Shown here: positions 24,993 to 33,035 of the stretch, piece by piece | Position numbering within the stretch: position 1 is the stretch's first letter | How the letters are laid out: each line of letters begins with the position of its first letter | Assembly (NCBI RefSeq): GCF_020215645.1 | Contig: NZ_CP084058.1 | Coordinates: 5,704,001 to 5,768,000 of the forward strand | Length of the DNA: 64,000 nt | Direction of reading: 5' to 3' | Origin: Nonomuraea gerenzanensis | GTDB lineage: Bacteria; Actinomycetota; Actinomycetes; Streptosporangiales; Streptosporangiaceae | The notes under the pieces: generated by a model | Database searches by the model: none | What the model was told of the DNA's origin: nothing | The model's input: the letters and a program-made list of their open reading frames with translations, nothing else | Translations under genes and position numbers: made by a program

Positions 24993-27362
24993 CTACACAG
25001 GGATCTGCGGGTAGTCCGAGCCGCTTTCCCACAGGTAGACGCCGCACACGTCCAGGACCACCAGGAGCGTGGCCACCGTGCCCAGGACCAGCGGTGGCCG
25101 CGTCTCGCCCGCTCGCCAGCGCAGGACCACGCGCGTCAGGAAGAACCCGAGCAAGAGCGCGACCACCGAGAACCCCACCAGCCAAAGGGGCTCCTCGCCG
25201 GGATCGTCCCCTATGTCGTGAGGGAACTGCAGGTTGATGACGATCATGACCAGCACGAGTGCCCCGCCCACGGCCCCGGCGGCTCTCCACAGCCCGTTGC
25301 CTGGCTGGGCCAGGGTTGCCTCAGTGCACGCGATCAGCAGGAGAAGCAGCCCGGATACCGTGATGAAGACCAGTTCGTCGTGGCTGAAGGCCGCCTCGAA
25401 ATGGGCGAACACGCCCAGGTGCACTGCCGCCAGACCTGCGGCAGCGCCGAGGCTCACGGTGCGCCATCGGCCCTGTGGCAACAGGCCGGCCCCGAATGCC
25501 GCTGCGATCAGGAGCCACAGCCAGATCCCGTAGTCCGCGACCACCACCCTGCTGAGCATGGATGAGAACTCGGGTGTCTGTCCCGTGCCGACCAACGGCA
25601 GCAGGCCCGCCAGCAGCGCCAGCCCGCGCAAGGCGAGGAGCAGCCACCCGCTTCCGCCCGGCGGGTCGGGGTCCCCGCCAGGGGTTGCGTCGGCGTCCGG
25701 CGGTGCGGTGCTTCTCGCTCCAGGGCTGGTCCAGGAGCCGGGAGCCGACACGGCGGCGAGAGCACCGTCGTCCGGTGCCGCGCGAACGTGATCGGCCCGC
25801 ACGTCGCCGGCGGGCGGCTCATCGGCTGCTGCTGCGTCAGCGGCCGGCGCGGCGGGGCTGACGTCCGAGGAGATGCGACGGACGCCGGGTGTCGCACCGC
25901 GGATGTCATCGGGCGAGACAACGGGCACGACCTCCGACGCAGCGGCGGGCGAGACGGCGGGCACCACCTCCGATGGAGCGGCGGGCGGGACGGCGGGCAC
26001 GACGTCGTGCCGGGCGAGGGCGCGTGACGCCGCCGCCGAAACGGACCGGCTGTCGTCGTCGGCCAACTCCTGCAGGGCCAGCCGCGCCGCAAGCGCGAGC
26101 CCGGCGTGGCGGCTGTGCCGTAACCGGGCCAGCTCACCGATGGCGCCCTCCCTGATCTTGGCGATCGGGTGGTCGACGGCCTCCTGCAACTCGGCCGGCA
26201 ACGGCGCGGGCCGATCCACGGGACGGCCGCGCCGTGCGATGATCAGGTCTCCCTGAACGTCGAACGTCCACTTGCCCGGCGTCTGGCTGGGCATGACCGC
26301 CCGTACCTTGTCGTAGACGAAGTCGTACAGCTCATGGACGCCCACGAAGCCGTCCTGATCCCGGTCGGCCTCGCCGGTCTCGAGCCCTTCCACCAGCGCT
26401 CTGGTGAACACCGAAGGCGAGGTCGTCTCCTGCGCATCGGCCAGGTCGGTCCCGTCGAAGGCGTACTCCAGGGCGTTGGAGGCCGTGATGACCACTCGCC
26501 CGCGCCCGCCGAACTGCTCCTCGACGTGCACGTCCGTCCCCGCCCTGGGCAGCGCGCCGCGTGCGAAGGCGCCCGCGTAGCAGCAGTCGAGCAACAGGAC
26601 GATGCGCCGGCAGCGGCTGCGGCCCATCCGCCGGTTGACGAACTCCGCCGACACCGCGGTGGCTGCCAGCCTGTTGAGCTTGGTGCTGGGTGTGGCGAGG
26701 TACAGCTCACCGTTGTCGTCCTTGACCCCGTGACCGGAGAAGTGCAGCAACAGCAGATCGTCAGGGAGGCGGTCGGCGAAGAACTCCTCCACGGCCTCGT
26801 TGACGACAGCGGTGGACTCGTTGAGCATCGTGCGCACGTCGAAGCCCCCGATGGCCTCGTCACCCAGCACCCTCGCCAGAGCCTCGGCGTCCACCGCCGG
26901 CGCCCTCAGCCGCCGCAACCCGGGATCGCCGAACTCGTCACTGGCCACGATCAGCGCGAGACGGCGCCCGGACTGGGGGGATGCGTCCGGTCGCCCGCGG
27001 CGGCGCAACCATACGTCGGCGAACTCGCGTTGCTCCCTTGACGGGATGCCGGTCAATTCCAGCACGTCGCCGTCGATCTCCAGCTTGACCGAACGGTGCT
27101 GATGGCGGTTGAGCCAGGCGATCACGGCGTTCACGATCGAGGCGAGCAGCTCCGTACCGGCCAGCGCGATCACCAGGCCACCGAGCGTGAACGACAGAAC
27201 CGCTCTGGCGCCTTCCGGGATCTCGCCCGCCTCGGCGGCGCCGGGCACCACGTCCAGTTCGAGCAGTTCTTCCCTCAGCCTGGCGGTGGCCTCGTCCAGT
27301 TCCTGGGGATCGGCGGCCGCGTCGATCACGCGTAGCCGCAGCCGTACCGTCTCGCTCAGCAT
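24993..27362 (-). CDS. Membrane-anchored caspase-like protease with N-terminal EACC1 domain
   Basis: This protein has 789 residues. Residues 1-125 match effector-associated constant component 1 (VRLRLRVIDA at the start, then TELLASIVNAVIAWLNRHQ and SVKLEIDGDVLELTGI). The peptidase C14 domain follows, with catalytic His in LLLLHFSGHGVKDDNGELYL (about 207) and Cys in RRIVLLLDCCYAGAF (about 257), and an EF-hand-like DRDQDGFVGVHEL (about 330). A Pro/Ala/Val-repeat linker leads to about seven membrane helices from residue 570. EACC1-caspases are described as parts of actinobacterial conflict systems, probably immune effectors. GGAGG is 6 bases before the ATG. The end appears truncated by an in-frame UAG. 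Confidence 0.85.
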   Translation of the reverse strand: MLSETVRLRLRVIDAAADPQELDEATARLREELLELDVVPGAAEAGEIPEGARAVLSFTLGGLVIALAGTELLASIVNAVIAWLNRHQHRSVKLEIDGDVLELTGIPSREQREFADVWLRRRGRPDASPQSGRRLALIVASDEFGDPGLRRLRAPAVDAEALARVLGDEAIGGFDVRTMLNESTAVVNEAVEEFFADRLPDDLLLLHFSGHGVKDDNGELYLATPSTKLNRLAATAVSAEFVNRRMGRSRCRRIVLLLDCCYAGAFARGALPRAGTDVHVEEQFGGRGRVVITASNALEYAFDGTDLADAQETTSPSVFTRALVEGLETGEADRDQDGFVGVHELYDFVYDKVRAVMPSQTPGKWTFDVQGDLIIARRGRPVDRPAPLPAELQEAVDHPIAKIREGAIGELARLRHSRHAGLALAARLALQELADDDSRSVSAAASRALARHDVVPAVPPAAPSEVVPAVSPAAASEVVPVVSPDDIRGATPGVRRISSDVSPAAPAADAAAADEPPAGDVRADHVRAAPDDGALAAVSAPGSWTSPGARSTAPPDADATPGGDPDPPGGSGWLLLALRGLALLAGLLPLVGTGQTPEFSSMLSRVVVADYGIWLWLLIAAAFGAGLLPQGRWRTVSLGAAAGLAAVHLGVFAHFEAAFSHDELVFITVSGLLLLLIACTEATLAQPGNGLWRAAGAVGGALVLVMIVINLQFPHDIGDDPGEEPLWLVGFSVVALLLGFFLTRVVLRWRAGETRPPLVLGTVATLLVVLDVCGVYLWESGSDYPQIPV

Positions 27363-27667
27363 GAGCCGCCTCCGGGGTGGGAACGCAGGGTACCGCCAGG
27401 ACGGCAGGCCGCCAGGGGTTCAGCCGTCACGCACTGATATCGCCGACGATCACACTGTCGCTACTCGGAGTGGTTGCCGTCCCGTCCATCAGTACGTCGG
27501 CCGCGAACGGTCGTGGTCCGGATGCAGCAGATCCGCCGCATGCTACGCGCCGGCAGGTACCTGCCGCCCAAGGCTGGAGCCCGGCGCGCAGCACCGCCGT
27601 ACAGGCGCCCCCGTCATCTCTGTGGCCACAGCTACGTCACCGAGCGGCGGGACTGGACCGCACCTGA

Positions 27668-27965
27668 GAGCAGGCGCTCCATCAAGCCCGCGACACCGAC
27701 CGAGAAGCGCGCCGCCGCCACCTCGACGAGGCACGCTGAGACGCGGAAACGCATGACCTCGCTCTGACGGCCGCCGCTGAAGAGACCGAGCGCCGCACCA
27801 GACTGCCTCAAGATCAGCACCAAGCAGAACACGCGGCCCGAGGCGAGCACCGGCAACGCCTGCACGAGACGGAACAGGCCCGAGAGGCCGGCCGAACCAC
27901 GAGCCGTTTCCGGGACGCGCACCGCCCAGGACGAGAACAGGATCCCGCGCATCGCGAGAGCTTGT
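27668..27965 (+). pseudogene. Degenerate coiled-coil protein fragment
   Basis: One plus-strand frame reads EQALHQARDTDREARRRHLD, EAR, a TGA at 27737, then ETHDLALTAAAEETERRTRL, HQAEHAARGEHRQRLHETEQ and AREAGRTTSRFRDAH. This is charged heptad-like sequence of the kind seen in KfrA-type or segregation-type coiled-coil proteins. There is no start, and another in-frame stop lies just upstream. It is adjacent to a decayed TOPRIM gene on the other strand. Confidence 0.4.
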
Positions 27966-28690
27966 TCTCGGGGCCCATGGCGATTTGCTGAACGCGTACG
28001 CGTTGGGGCTGGGTGAGGCCGAACTCGGTCAGGAGCCGGGTGATGTGGTGCAGCTCCGTTTCGCCTTCGACGAGGATGAGGACGCGGGTTGGGGGACAGG
28101 CCGAACGTGCCCAGTGCGCGTTCCAGCGTGTCGGCGTCCTGGTGGCGAGGGGTGAGGCGATCGTGGAGCGGGGTGTGCCAGGTCGAGCCGGTGACGTCCG
28201 GCAGTGGTTTCACGTGACCGAGCGCGGCCAGGTCCTCGTGCGCACGCAACAGCATCTCGGCCGCCACCCGCTGCCACATGCAGTCCAGAGGCACGCCTTC
28301 AGCTTCGTCCAGCCTGAATGGCTGGCGTAGCGCAGGAGCGGAAGCCACTTGGCCATGGGGTCGCGGCTCGCCGCCTCCGTCAGCGGATACTCCGCCTCTC
28401 GCCGGAGACGGTCGGGCGCGAAGCCGGTCAGGTGCTGCAGGCCGAGCACGTCGCAGTAGGTGCGGTGGCGCCAGAGGAGGGCTTGGGTGACTCCGGGAGG
28501 GAGGGCGGCGCGGCCGAGGACACTGGGGAGGTAGATCGGGGCAAGGGCGGTCAGGGTCAGATCCAGGCGCCGGTTGTGTGCGACCCCGCTGGGGCTGATG
28601 CCGGCTCCTCTCCAGCGGTGTGCGATGAAGTCGTACGCGCTGAGTGCGTGGCCGAGGCCGAGGAACTGCCAGGAAGAGAACCACGGCAAC
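27960..28690 (-). pseudogene. Decayed TOPRIM-domain protein gene
   Basis: Three frames together give one protein. From 28650: LSAYDFIAHRWRGAGISPSG, LLWRHRTYCDVLGLQHLTGF and DPMAKWLPLLRYASHSGWTK. After a shift near 28310: LDCMWQRVAAEMLLRAHEDL and TPRHQDADTLERALGTFGLS. After another near 28100: VLILVEGETELHHITRLLTE and RVRVQQIAMGPENK, where the VEGETE motif is a TOPRIM metal site as in OLD-type nucleases. Similarity stops near 27960. At least two frameshifts make it non-functional. Confidence 0.65.
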
Positions 28691-28717
28691 CATTGTGGTC
28701 GCCGTGGTTGGACGTCG

Positions 28718-29827
28718 TCAGCGGAGAGGGACGCCGTTGAGCACGATCCGCCGCGGCTGCCTGACCGCTGTGAGGTCCTCGCGCGGGTCGGTGTCGTAGA
28801 CCACGAAGTCGGCGGGGCTTCCTTCCTCGAGGACGTCGAGCCCGAGCCATTCGCGGGCCCGCCACGAGGCCGCTCCCAGGACTTGCGTCGCGCTCAGGCC
28901 GGCGGTGCGGTGGAGGGCGAGCATCTCCTGGGCGATGAGTCCGTGGCGAACGTCGCAACCTGCGTCGGTCCCCACGTAGACGGCTACGCCGATCTCGTGC
29001 GCGGCGCGGACGAGAGAGCCGAAACCCGCGCTGAGGTCGCGCAGGTGCGCGGCGTAGCGCGGATGGCGGGCTTCTGCCACAGCGGCGATGGAGCGGAAGG
29101 TGGCGATGGCGCTCATCGTAGGGACGAGAGCTATGTCCGATCGCGCCATCTCCTCCAGCAGTTGGGTCGACAGTCCTGGGCCGTGCTCGATGGAGTCGAC
29201 GCCCGCCTCGACCATCATGGCCGCGCCGGCCTCGCTGAAGGTATGTGCGGCGATCTTGACGCCCAAGGCGTGCCCGTCCTGGACGGCGGCCTTCACTGAG
29301 ACGGCGTCCCACCTGACGAGCAGGCCGCCGGACGCGTCGTCGATCCAGTCGCCGACGAGTTTGATCCAGCCATGGCCCTGGGCGGCCTGAGTGGCGACGG
29401 CGGCGGGCAGCTCGGCTGAGGAGCATTCGACGGCGACGCCGGGCAGGTAGCCGCCCGGGGGCGCGAGATGGCGTCCGGACCGGATCACCCGCGGCAGATC
29501 TGGGAGCCCGTCCAACTCGGGGAAGCTGTTCGGCGAACCTGTGTCCCTGATCGCCAGCACCCCTGCGTCACGGTCGGCCACAGCCAGCGATCGGGATTCC
29601 TCGGCGGTGGTGACGGCGCCTCCGCCGGTGCGCAGGCCGATGTGGCAGTGCGCGTCGACCAGGCCGGGGATGATCCAGCCGCTGTTCACGAGGGTCTCGG
29701 CCCTGCTCACCGGCTCTCGGGTGACGCGCCCGCCGGAGACGAAGAACGTACACGGTTCGTCATCGGGCAGCAGGCGGCCGTCCACCCGCCACGCACGGCT
29801 CACGACGTGGTCCCGGGGAGGAGACAT
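28718..29827 (-). CDS. Amidohydrolase-family metal-dependent hydrolase
   Basis: This protein has 369 residues. The first metal motif is GWIIPGLVDAHCHIGLRTGG (HxH). A probable lysine ligand is in GHGWIKLVGDW, then come histidines in GVKIAAHTFSEAGAAMMVEA and VDSIEHGPGLS and the final aspartate in VYVGTDAGCDVRHG; the C-terminus is LEEGSPADFVVYDTDPREDL. This is the imidazolonepropionase/prolidase-like Xaa-Pro group. Substrate is unknown. The ATG at 29827 is used because the residues before it lack family similarity; the ribosome site (GGGGGA) is distant. Confidence 0.85.
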   Translation of the reverse strand: MSPPRDHVVSRAWRVDGRLLPDDEPCTFFVSGGRVTREPVSRAETLVNSGWIIPGLVDAHCHIGLRTGGGAVTTAEESRSLAVADRDAGVLAIRDTGSPNSFPELDGLPDLPRVIRSGRHLAPPGGYLPGVAVECSSAELPAAVATQAAQGHGWIKLVGDWIDDASGGLLVRWDAVSVKAAVQDGHALGVKIAAHTFSEAGAAMMVEAGVDSIEHGPGLSTQLLEEMARSDIALVPTMSAIATFRSIAAVAEARHPRYAAHLRDLSAGFGSLVRAAHEIGVAVYVGTDAGCDVRHGLIAQEMLALHRTAGLSATQVLGAASWRAREWLGLDVLEEGSPADFVVYDTDPREDLTAVRQPRRIVLNGVPLR

Positions 29828-30115
29828 GTCACGGGCAATTCCCCCTACTTCATGTTGGTAATATCCAGAGGTTCTGAAATAGTGCACTATCCACCGTTTC
29901 GGACTCGCTTGAATCCGTTTTCCTTGCCCGACTTCGCGTTGGCACGCATGACTGACTGTCCGATATCTGGAAACGTCTTACCAGTCTTGACAATTCCTCG
30001 CGTGTTCACAGATCCTGACGCAGGTAGCGATGAGGGCCGGATCTGGGTGGGGGCCTGGTAAGGAATCGGGCCGAGATAATCGCAATGTGCACACGGATCG
30101 GGGGTTCACTCAACC
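29828..30115. promoter_or_regulatory. Divergent intergenic region upstream of the Dlt-like operon
   Basis: These 288 bases are the most AT-rich in the neighbourhood and must hold the promoters of the amidohydrolase and of the plus-strand operon. A consensus TTGACA lies at 29987-29992 but the -10 position 17 bases on (AGATCC) is poor. GATAAT at 30075-30080 is a -10-like element about 36 bases before the operon's first ATG. Neither assignment is firm. Confidence 0.4.
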
Positions 30116-31216
30116 ATGCCCGCCGACGTCGACGCGCGTCCGCGTTACCGTTTATATACCCTGCTCACCCTCGGTCTGGCGGTTCTCCTGTTCGCCGGAG
30201 TCGGCGTATGGAATTACCGGCTGAATCCGCTCGCCTACGATCGCGGTCATATCCGCGAGGTGGCCGGCATGCTGGCGCAGGGCCAGAACTACGCCAACTA
30301 CGACACCAACATCAATTGGCGGGCGCTGCGGCGCGAGCAGATCTATCAGCTGAAGGCCGCCCCCGACGTGGTCGTCTTCGGGGGAAGCCGCTGGTGGGAG
30401 GCGCATGCCGATCTGTTCCCCGGTCAGACCTTCCTCAACGCCTGGGTGAGCAACGACCAGGCAGAAGACGCCCTCGCACTGGCCTACATGCTGGACCGCG
30501 CAGGTAAGTTGCCCAAGACGCTGATCTTGAGCCTACGCTTCATCAGCTTCCAGCCACCCGCGGAACGCGATGCCGCCGAATGGCAGGAGTGGGCCGACGA
30601 ATACCGGGCGATGGCCACCCGCCTCGGTGTCCCCGCGCACTCCTATTTCGACACCTTCCCCATCAAGAACTGGTCGGGCCTTTTCTACGCTCCTGCCGTT
30701 TTCGAGCGGAGCCGTCAAGTGTCTGCAGTCCCGCGTGAACCCGGACCGACCAGCCGCCTGCAGAACCCCTCTCTTGAGATCATCGCCGCGGACGGATCCA
30801 TCCATTGGTCCGAGAAAAGCATCGCCAAGTACACCAAAAAATTCGTCGATGGTAATGTCCGCAAAGAGCTGCTGAAGATCGGCGATCGGGCGCCGAAGAT
30901 CGACCCGGCTCTGGTCGACGCCATGGGCAAGGCGATCAGTTTCCTTCGCGGCAAAGGCGTACGTGTGGTGCTGGTGCAGACGCCCTACCACCCGGACTTC
31001 TACACCGAAGTCCAGAAGCGTCCGTTCGGCAAGACGCTGAACTCACTGGAAGCGATCGCCCAGGACATGAGCAAGCGGTGGGGAGTGATCTCTGTAGGCG
31101 GCTACGACCCGGCGACGTTCGGCTGCGTGGCGGCCGACTTCATCGACCAGATCCACTCCAAGCCCGCGTGCCTGTCGAAGGTCGTACGTCTGATCCCCCC
31201 GGACACGGGGGTCTGA
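30116..31216 (+). CDS. DltD-like SGNH-fold membrane-anchored protein
   Basis: This protein has 366 residues. One N-terminal membrane segment (about 12-33, TLLTLGLAVLLFAGVGVWNY) leads to an extracytoplasmic domain. VVVFGGSRWWEAHADLFPGQ followed by TFLNAWVSND resembles the nucleophile block of DltD/AlgX-type SGNH proteins, and VRVVLVQTPYHPDFY a later block; the C-terminal part includes DFIDQIHSKPACLSK. Such proteins work with MBOAT acyltransferases on O-acylation outside the membrane. It is first in a six-gene run, 4 bases before the MBOAT start. The precise catalytic triad cannot be fixed from this sequence alone. Confidence 0.75.
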   Translation: MPADVDARPRYRLYTLLTLGLAVLLFAGVGVWNYRLNPLAYDRGHIREVAGMLAQGQNYANYDTNINWRALRREQIYQLKAAPDVVVFGGSRWWEAHADLFPGQTFLNAWVSNDQAEDALALAYMLDRAGKLPKTLILSLRFISFQPPAERDAAEWQEWADEYRAMATRLGVPAHSYFDTFPIKNWSGLFYAPAVFERSRQVSAVPREPGPTSRLQNPSLEIIAADGSIHWSEKSIAKYTKKFVDGNVRKELLKIGDRAPKIDPALVDAMGKAISFLRGKGVRVVLVQTPYHPDFYTEVQKRPFGKTLNSLEAIAQDMSKRWGVISVGGYDPATFGCVAADFIDQIHSKPACLSKVVRLIPPDTGV

Positions 31217-31220
31217 GGCC

Positions 31221-32789
31221 ATGTCCTTCACCTCCTACACCTTCCTGCTGGTGTTCCTGCCGGTCGTACTGGCCGGCTACTACCTGCTGACCCGCGTGTT
31301 CACCAGTCAGAAGCCGGCCCTGGCCTGGCTGGTCGTCGCCTCGCTGGTGTTCTACGCCTCGCTGGGCCCCGGTTACCTGCTGGTGCTGCTCGGCTCGGTG
31401 GCGATGAACTTCGCGTTCGCCTGGCAGATGAGACGGCAGCCCGAAGGCAGCCGCGGCAGAAAGGCCGTGCTGATCAGCGGCATCGTGGCCAACCTGCTGC
31501 TGCTCGGCTTCTACAAGTACACCGGCTTCCTCGCCGAGAACGTCAACGCCTTGTTCGGCACCGACCTGCGCGCGCTGGCCGCGGTGTATCCGGTGGGGCT
31601 GTCGTTCTACACCTTCATCCAGATCGGCTTTCTGCTCGACACCTACGTGGGCCAGATCGAGCGGCTGTCGTTCCTGAACTACCTGCTGTTCGGCACGTTC
31701 TTCCCCTACATCACCGCCGGGCCGCTGGTACGCCAGGGCGAGGTGTTCAAGCAGCTCGACACGCCTGTGCGCGAGCGGACCGGGGTGAAGTTCATCGCCG
31801 TCGGTCTCACCATGTTCGCCATGGGACTGTTCAAGAAGGCGGTCCTGGCCGACAGCGTCGCCCCGTACGTGGCCACCATGTTCGACACCGCGGGCGCGGG
31901 CGGAGCGGTCTCCACCGGGAGCGCTTGGGTGGGCGCACTGGCCTACACCTTCGAGCTGTACTTCGACTTCTCCGGCTACTCCGACATGGCCCTGGGACTC
32001 GGCTACATGCTCGGCGTGCGGCTGCCGATCAACTTCAACTCGCCGCTGAAGGCCACCAGCCTGGTGGAGTTCTGGCGCCGCTGGCACATGACGATGGTGC
32101 GCTTCTTCACCACCTACGTGTACACGCCGATGACGGCGAACATGATGCGGCGCAGCATCCGGCGCAAGTGGCCGCAGTGGGTGCGGCTGCTGGCGGTGAT
32201 CTGCCTGCCGGTGTTCGTGACGTTCGTGCTGGTCGGGTTCTGGCACGGTGCGGGCTGGGGGTTCATCATCTCCGGCGCGATCCATGGAGTGGCGCTGTCG
32301 ATCAACCTCACCTGGCGTGAGCTCGGGGCCAAGCGGCAGCTGCCGCGCATCCCGGCGCCGGTGGGCTGGCTGCTGATGATGATCCCCCTGGTCGCCTCGC
32401 TGGTCTACCTGCGCGCTCCCGACGCCGGCTCGGCCACCCGGATCCTCGCGGCCATGGTCGGCCTCGGCGCAGCCAGAGGCGCGGGCGTCGCCCAGTTCTA
32501 CGGCACCAACGTGCTGTTCGGCGGTCTCACCGTCGTCCCCGCCGTCCTGTGGACGATCTTCCTCGGGGCGATCGCGCTGTTCTTCCCGCGCAACACGCAG
32601 GAGATCCTCGGCCGGTACGAGGTGGGCCTGCCCACCATCCCGTCGGAGGAGAAGGAGACCGGACGCCGGTGGCTCCGGCCGGTCGCCTGGCGGCCGAACC
32701 CGACCTGGGCGGTGGCCATCGCGGTCATCGCCGGCTTGGGCCTGGTCTTCGCCGGTGGACCATCGCCCTTCCTCTACTACCGCTACTGA
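31221..32789 (+). CDS. MBOAT-family membrane O-acyltransferase (DltB/AlgI-like)
   Basis: This polytopic protein has 522 residues. SFTSYTFLLVFLPVVLAGYY is the usual start. GLSFYTFIQIGFLLDTYVG, FFPYITAGPLVRQGE, FDFSGYSDMALGLGYMLGVR and PLKATSLVEFWRRWHMTM are classic MBOAT blocks, and the catalytic histidine is in VLVGFWHGAGWGFIISGAIH. The protein ends PSPFLYYRY, like the aromatic C-terminal tail of DltX and many AlgI/DltB-type proteins. It should transfer an acyl or aminoacyl group from a carrier protein on the inside to an acceptor outside. Neighbours are an SGNH partner upstream and a carrier protein 15 bases downstream. Confidence 0.92.
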   Translation: MSFTSYTFLLVFLPVVLAGYYLLTRVFTSQKPALAWLVVASLVFYASLGPGYLLVLLGSVAMNFAFAWQMRRQPEGSRGRKAVLISGIVANLLLLGFYKYTGFLAENVNALFGTDLRALAAVYPVGLSFYTFIQIGFLLDTYVGQIERLSFLNYLLFGTFFPYITAGPLVRQGEVFKQLDTPVRERTGVKFIAVGLTMFAMGLFKKAVLADSVAPYVATMFDTAGAGGAVSTGSAWVGALAYTFELYFDFSGYSDMALGLGYMLGVRLPINFNSPLKATSLVEFWRRWHMTMVRFFTTYVYTPMTANMMRRSIRRKWPQWVRLLAVICLPVFVTFVLVGFWHGAGWGFIISGAIHGVALSINLTWRELGAKRQLPRIPAPVGWLLMMIPLVASLVYLRAPDAGSATRILAAMVGLGAARGAGVAQFYGTNVLFGGLTVVPAVLWTIFLGAIALFFPRNTQEILGRYEVGLPTIPSEEKETGRRWLRPVAWRPNPTWAVAIAVIAGLGLVFAGGPSPFLYYRY

Positions 32790-32804
32790 TCAAGGGAACC
32801 GAAG

Positions 32805-33035
32805 ATGCGACTGGAAGACGTCCTAGCCACCGTGCTGGAGCAGCCGGCCGACAGCTTCACCGACGAGTCCAGCTCCGAGAACGTCCTGACCTGGACCAGT
32901 CTGCGGCACGTCACGTTACTCATTGAGATCGAGAACGAGTTCGGCATCCGGTTCAGCAACGCCGAGATGACCACGATGCGCTCGCTCGGCGACATCCGTG
33001 CCACCCTTGAGCGCAAAGGGGTGGCGGCGGCATGA
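32805..33035 (+). CDS. Free-standing acyl/peptidyl carrier protein
   Basis: This protein has 76 residues. The phosphopantetheine attachment serine is in VLTWTSLRHVTLLIEIENEF, where TSL takes the place of the canonical DSL, followed by GIRFSNAEMTTMRSLGDIRA on helix III. Size and pattern resemble DltC and other small carrier proteins. The stop overlaps the NRPS start by 4 bases (ATGA). Because the NRPS's own carrier-like domain lacks a serine, this protein is the likely working carrier of the operon. Confidence 0.88.
   Translation: MRLEDVLATVLEQPADSFTDESSSENVLTWTSLRHVTLLIEIENEFGIRFSNAEMTTMRSLGDIRATLERKGVAAA

Noticed and set aside
25780-26030. Tandem Val-Pro-Ala repeats in the caspase linker, considered as a minisatellite
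   Set aside because: The units (SEVVPAVSPAA-like) are degenerate at DNA level and best read as a low-complexity linker inside the gene.
29987-30015. Sigma-70 promoter TTGACA before the Dlt-like operon
   Set aside because: The -35 is perfect but the -10 at the right spacing is AGATCC, too poor to call a promoter with confidence; kept only as a remark.
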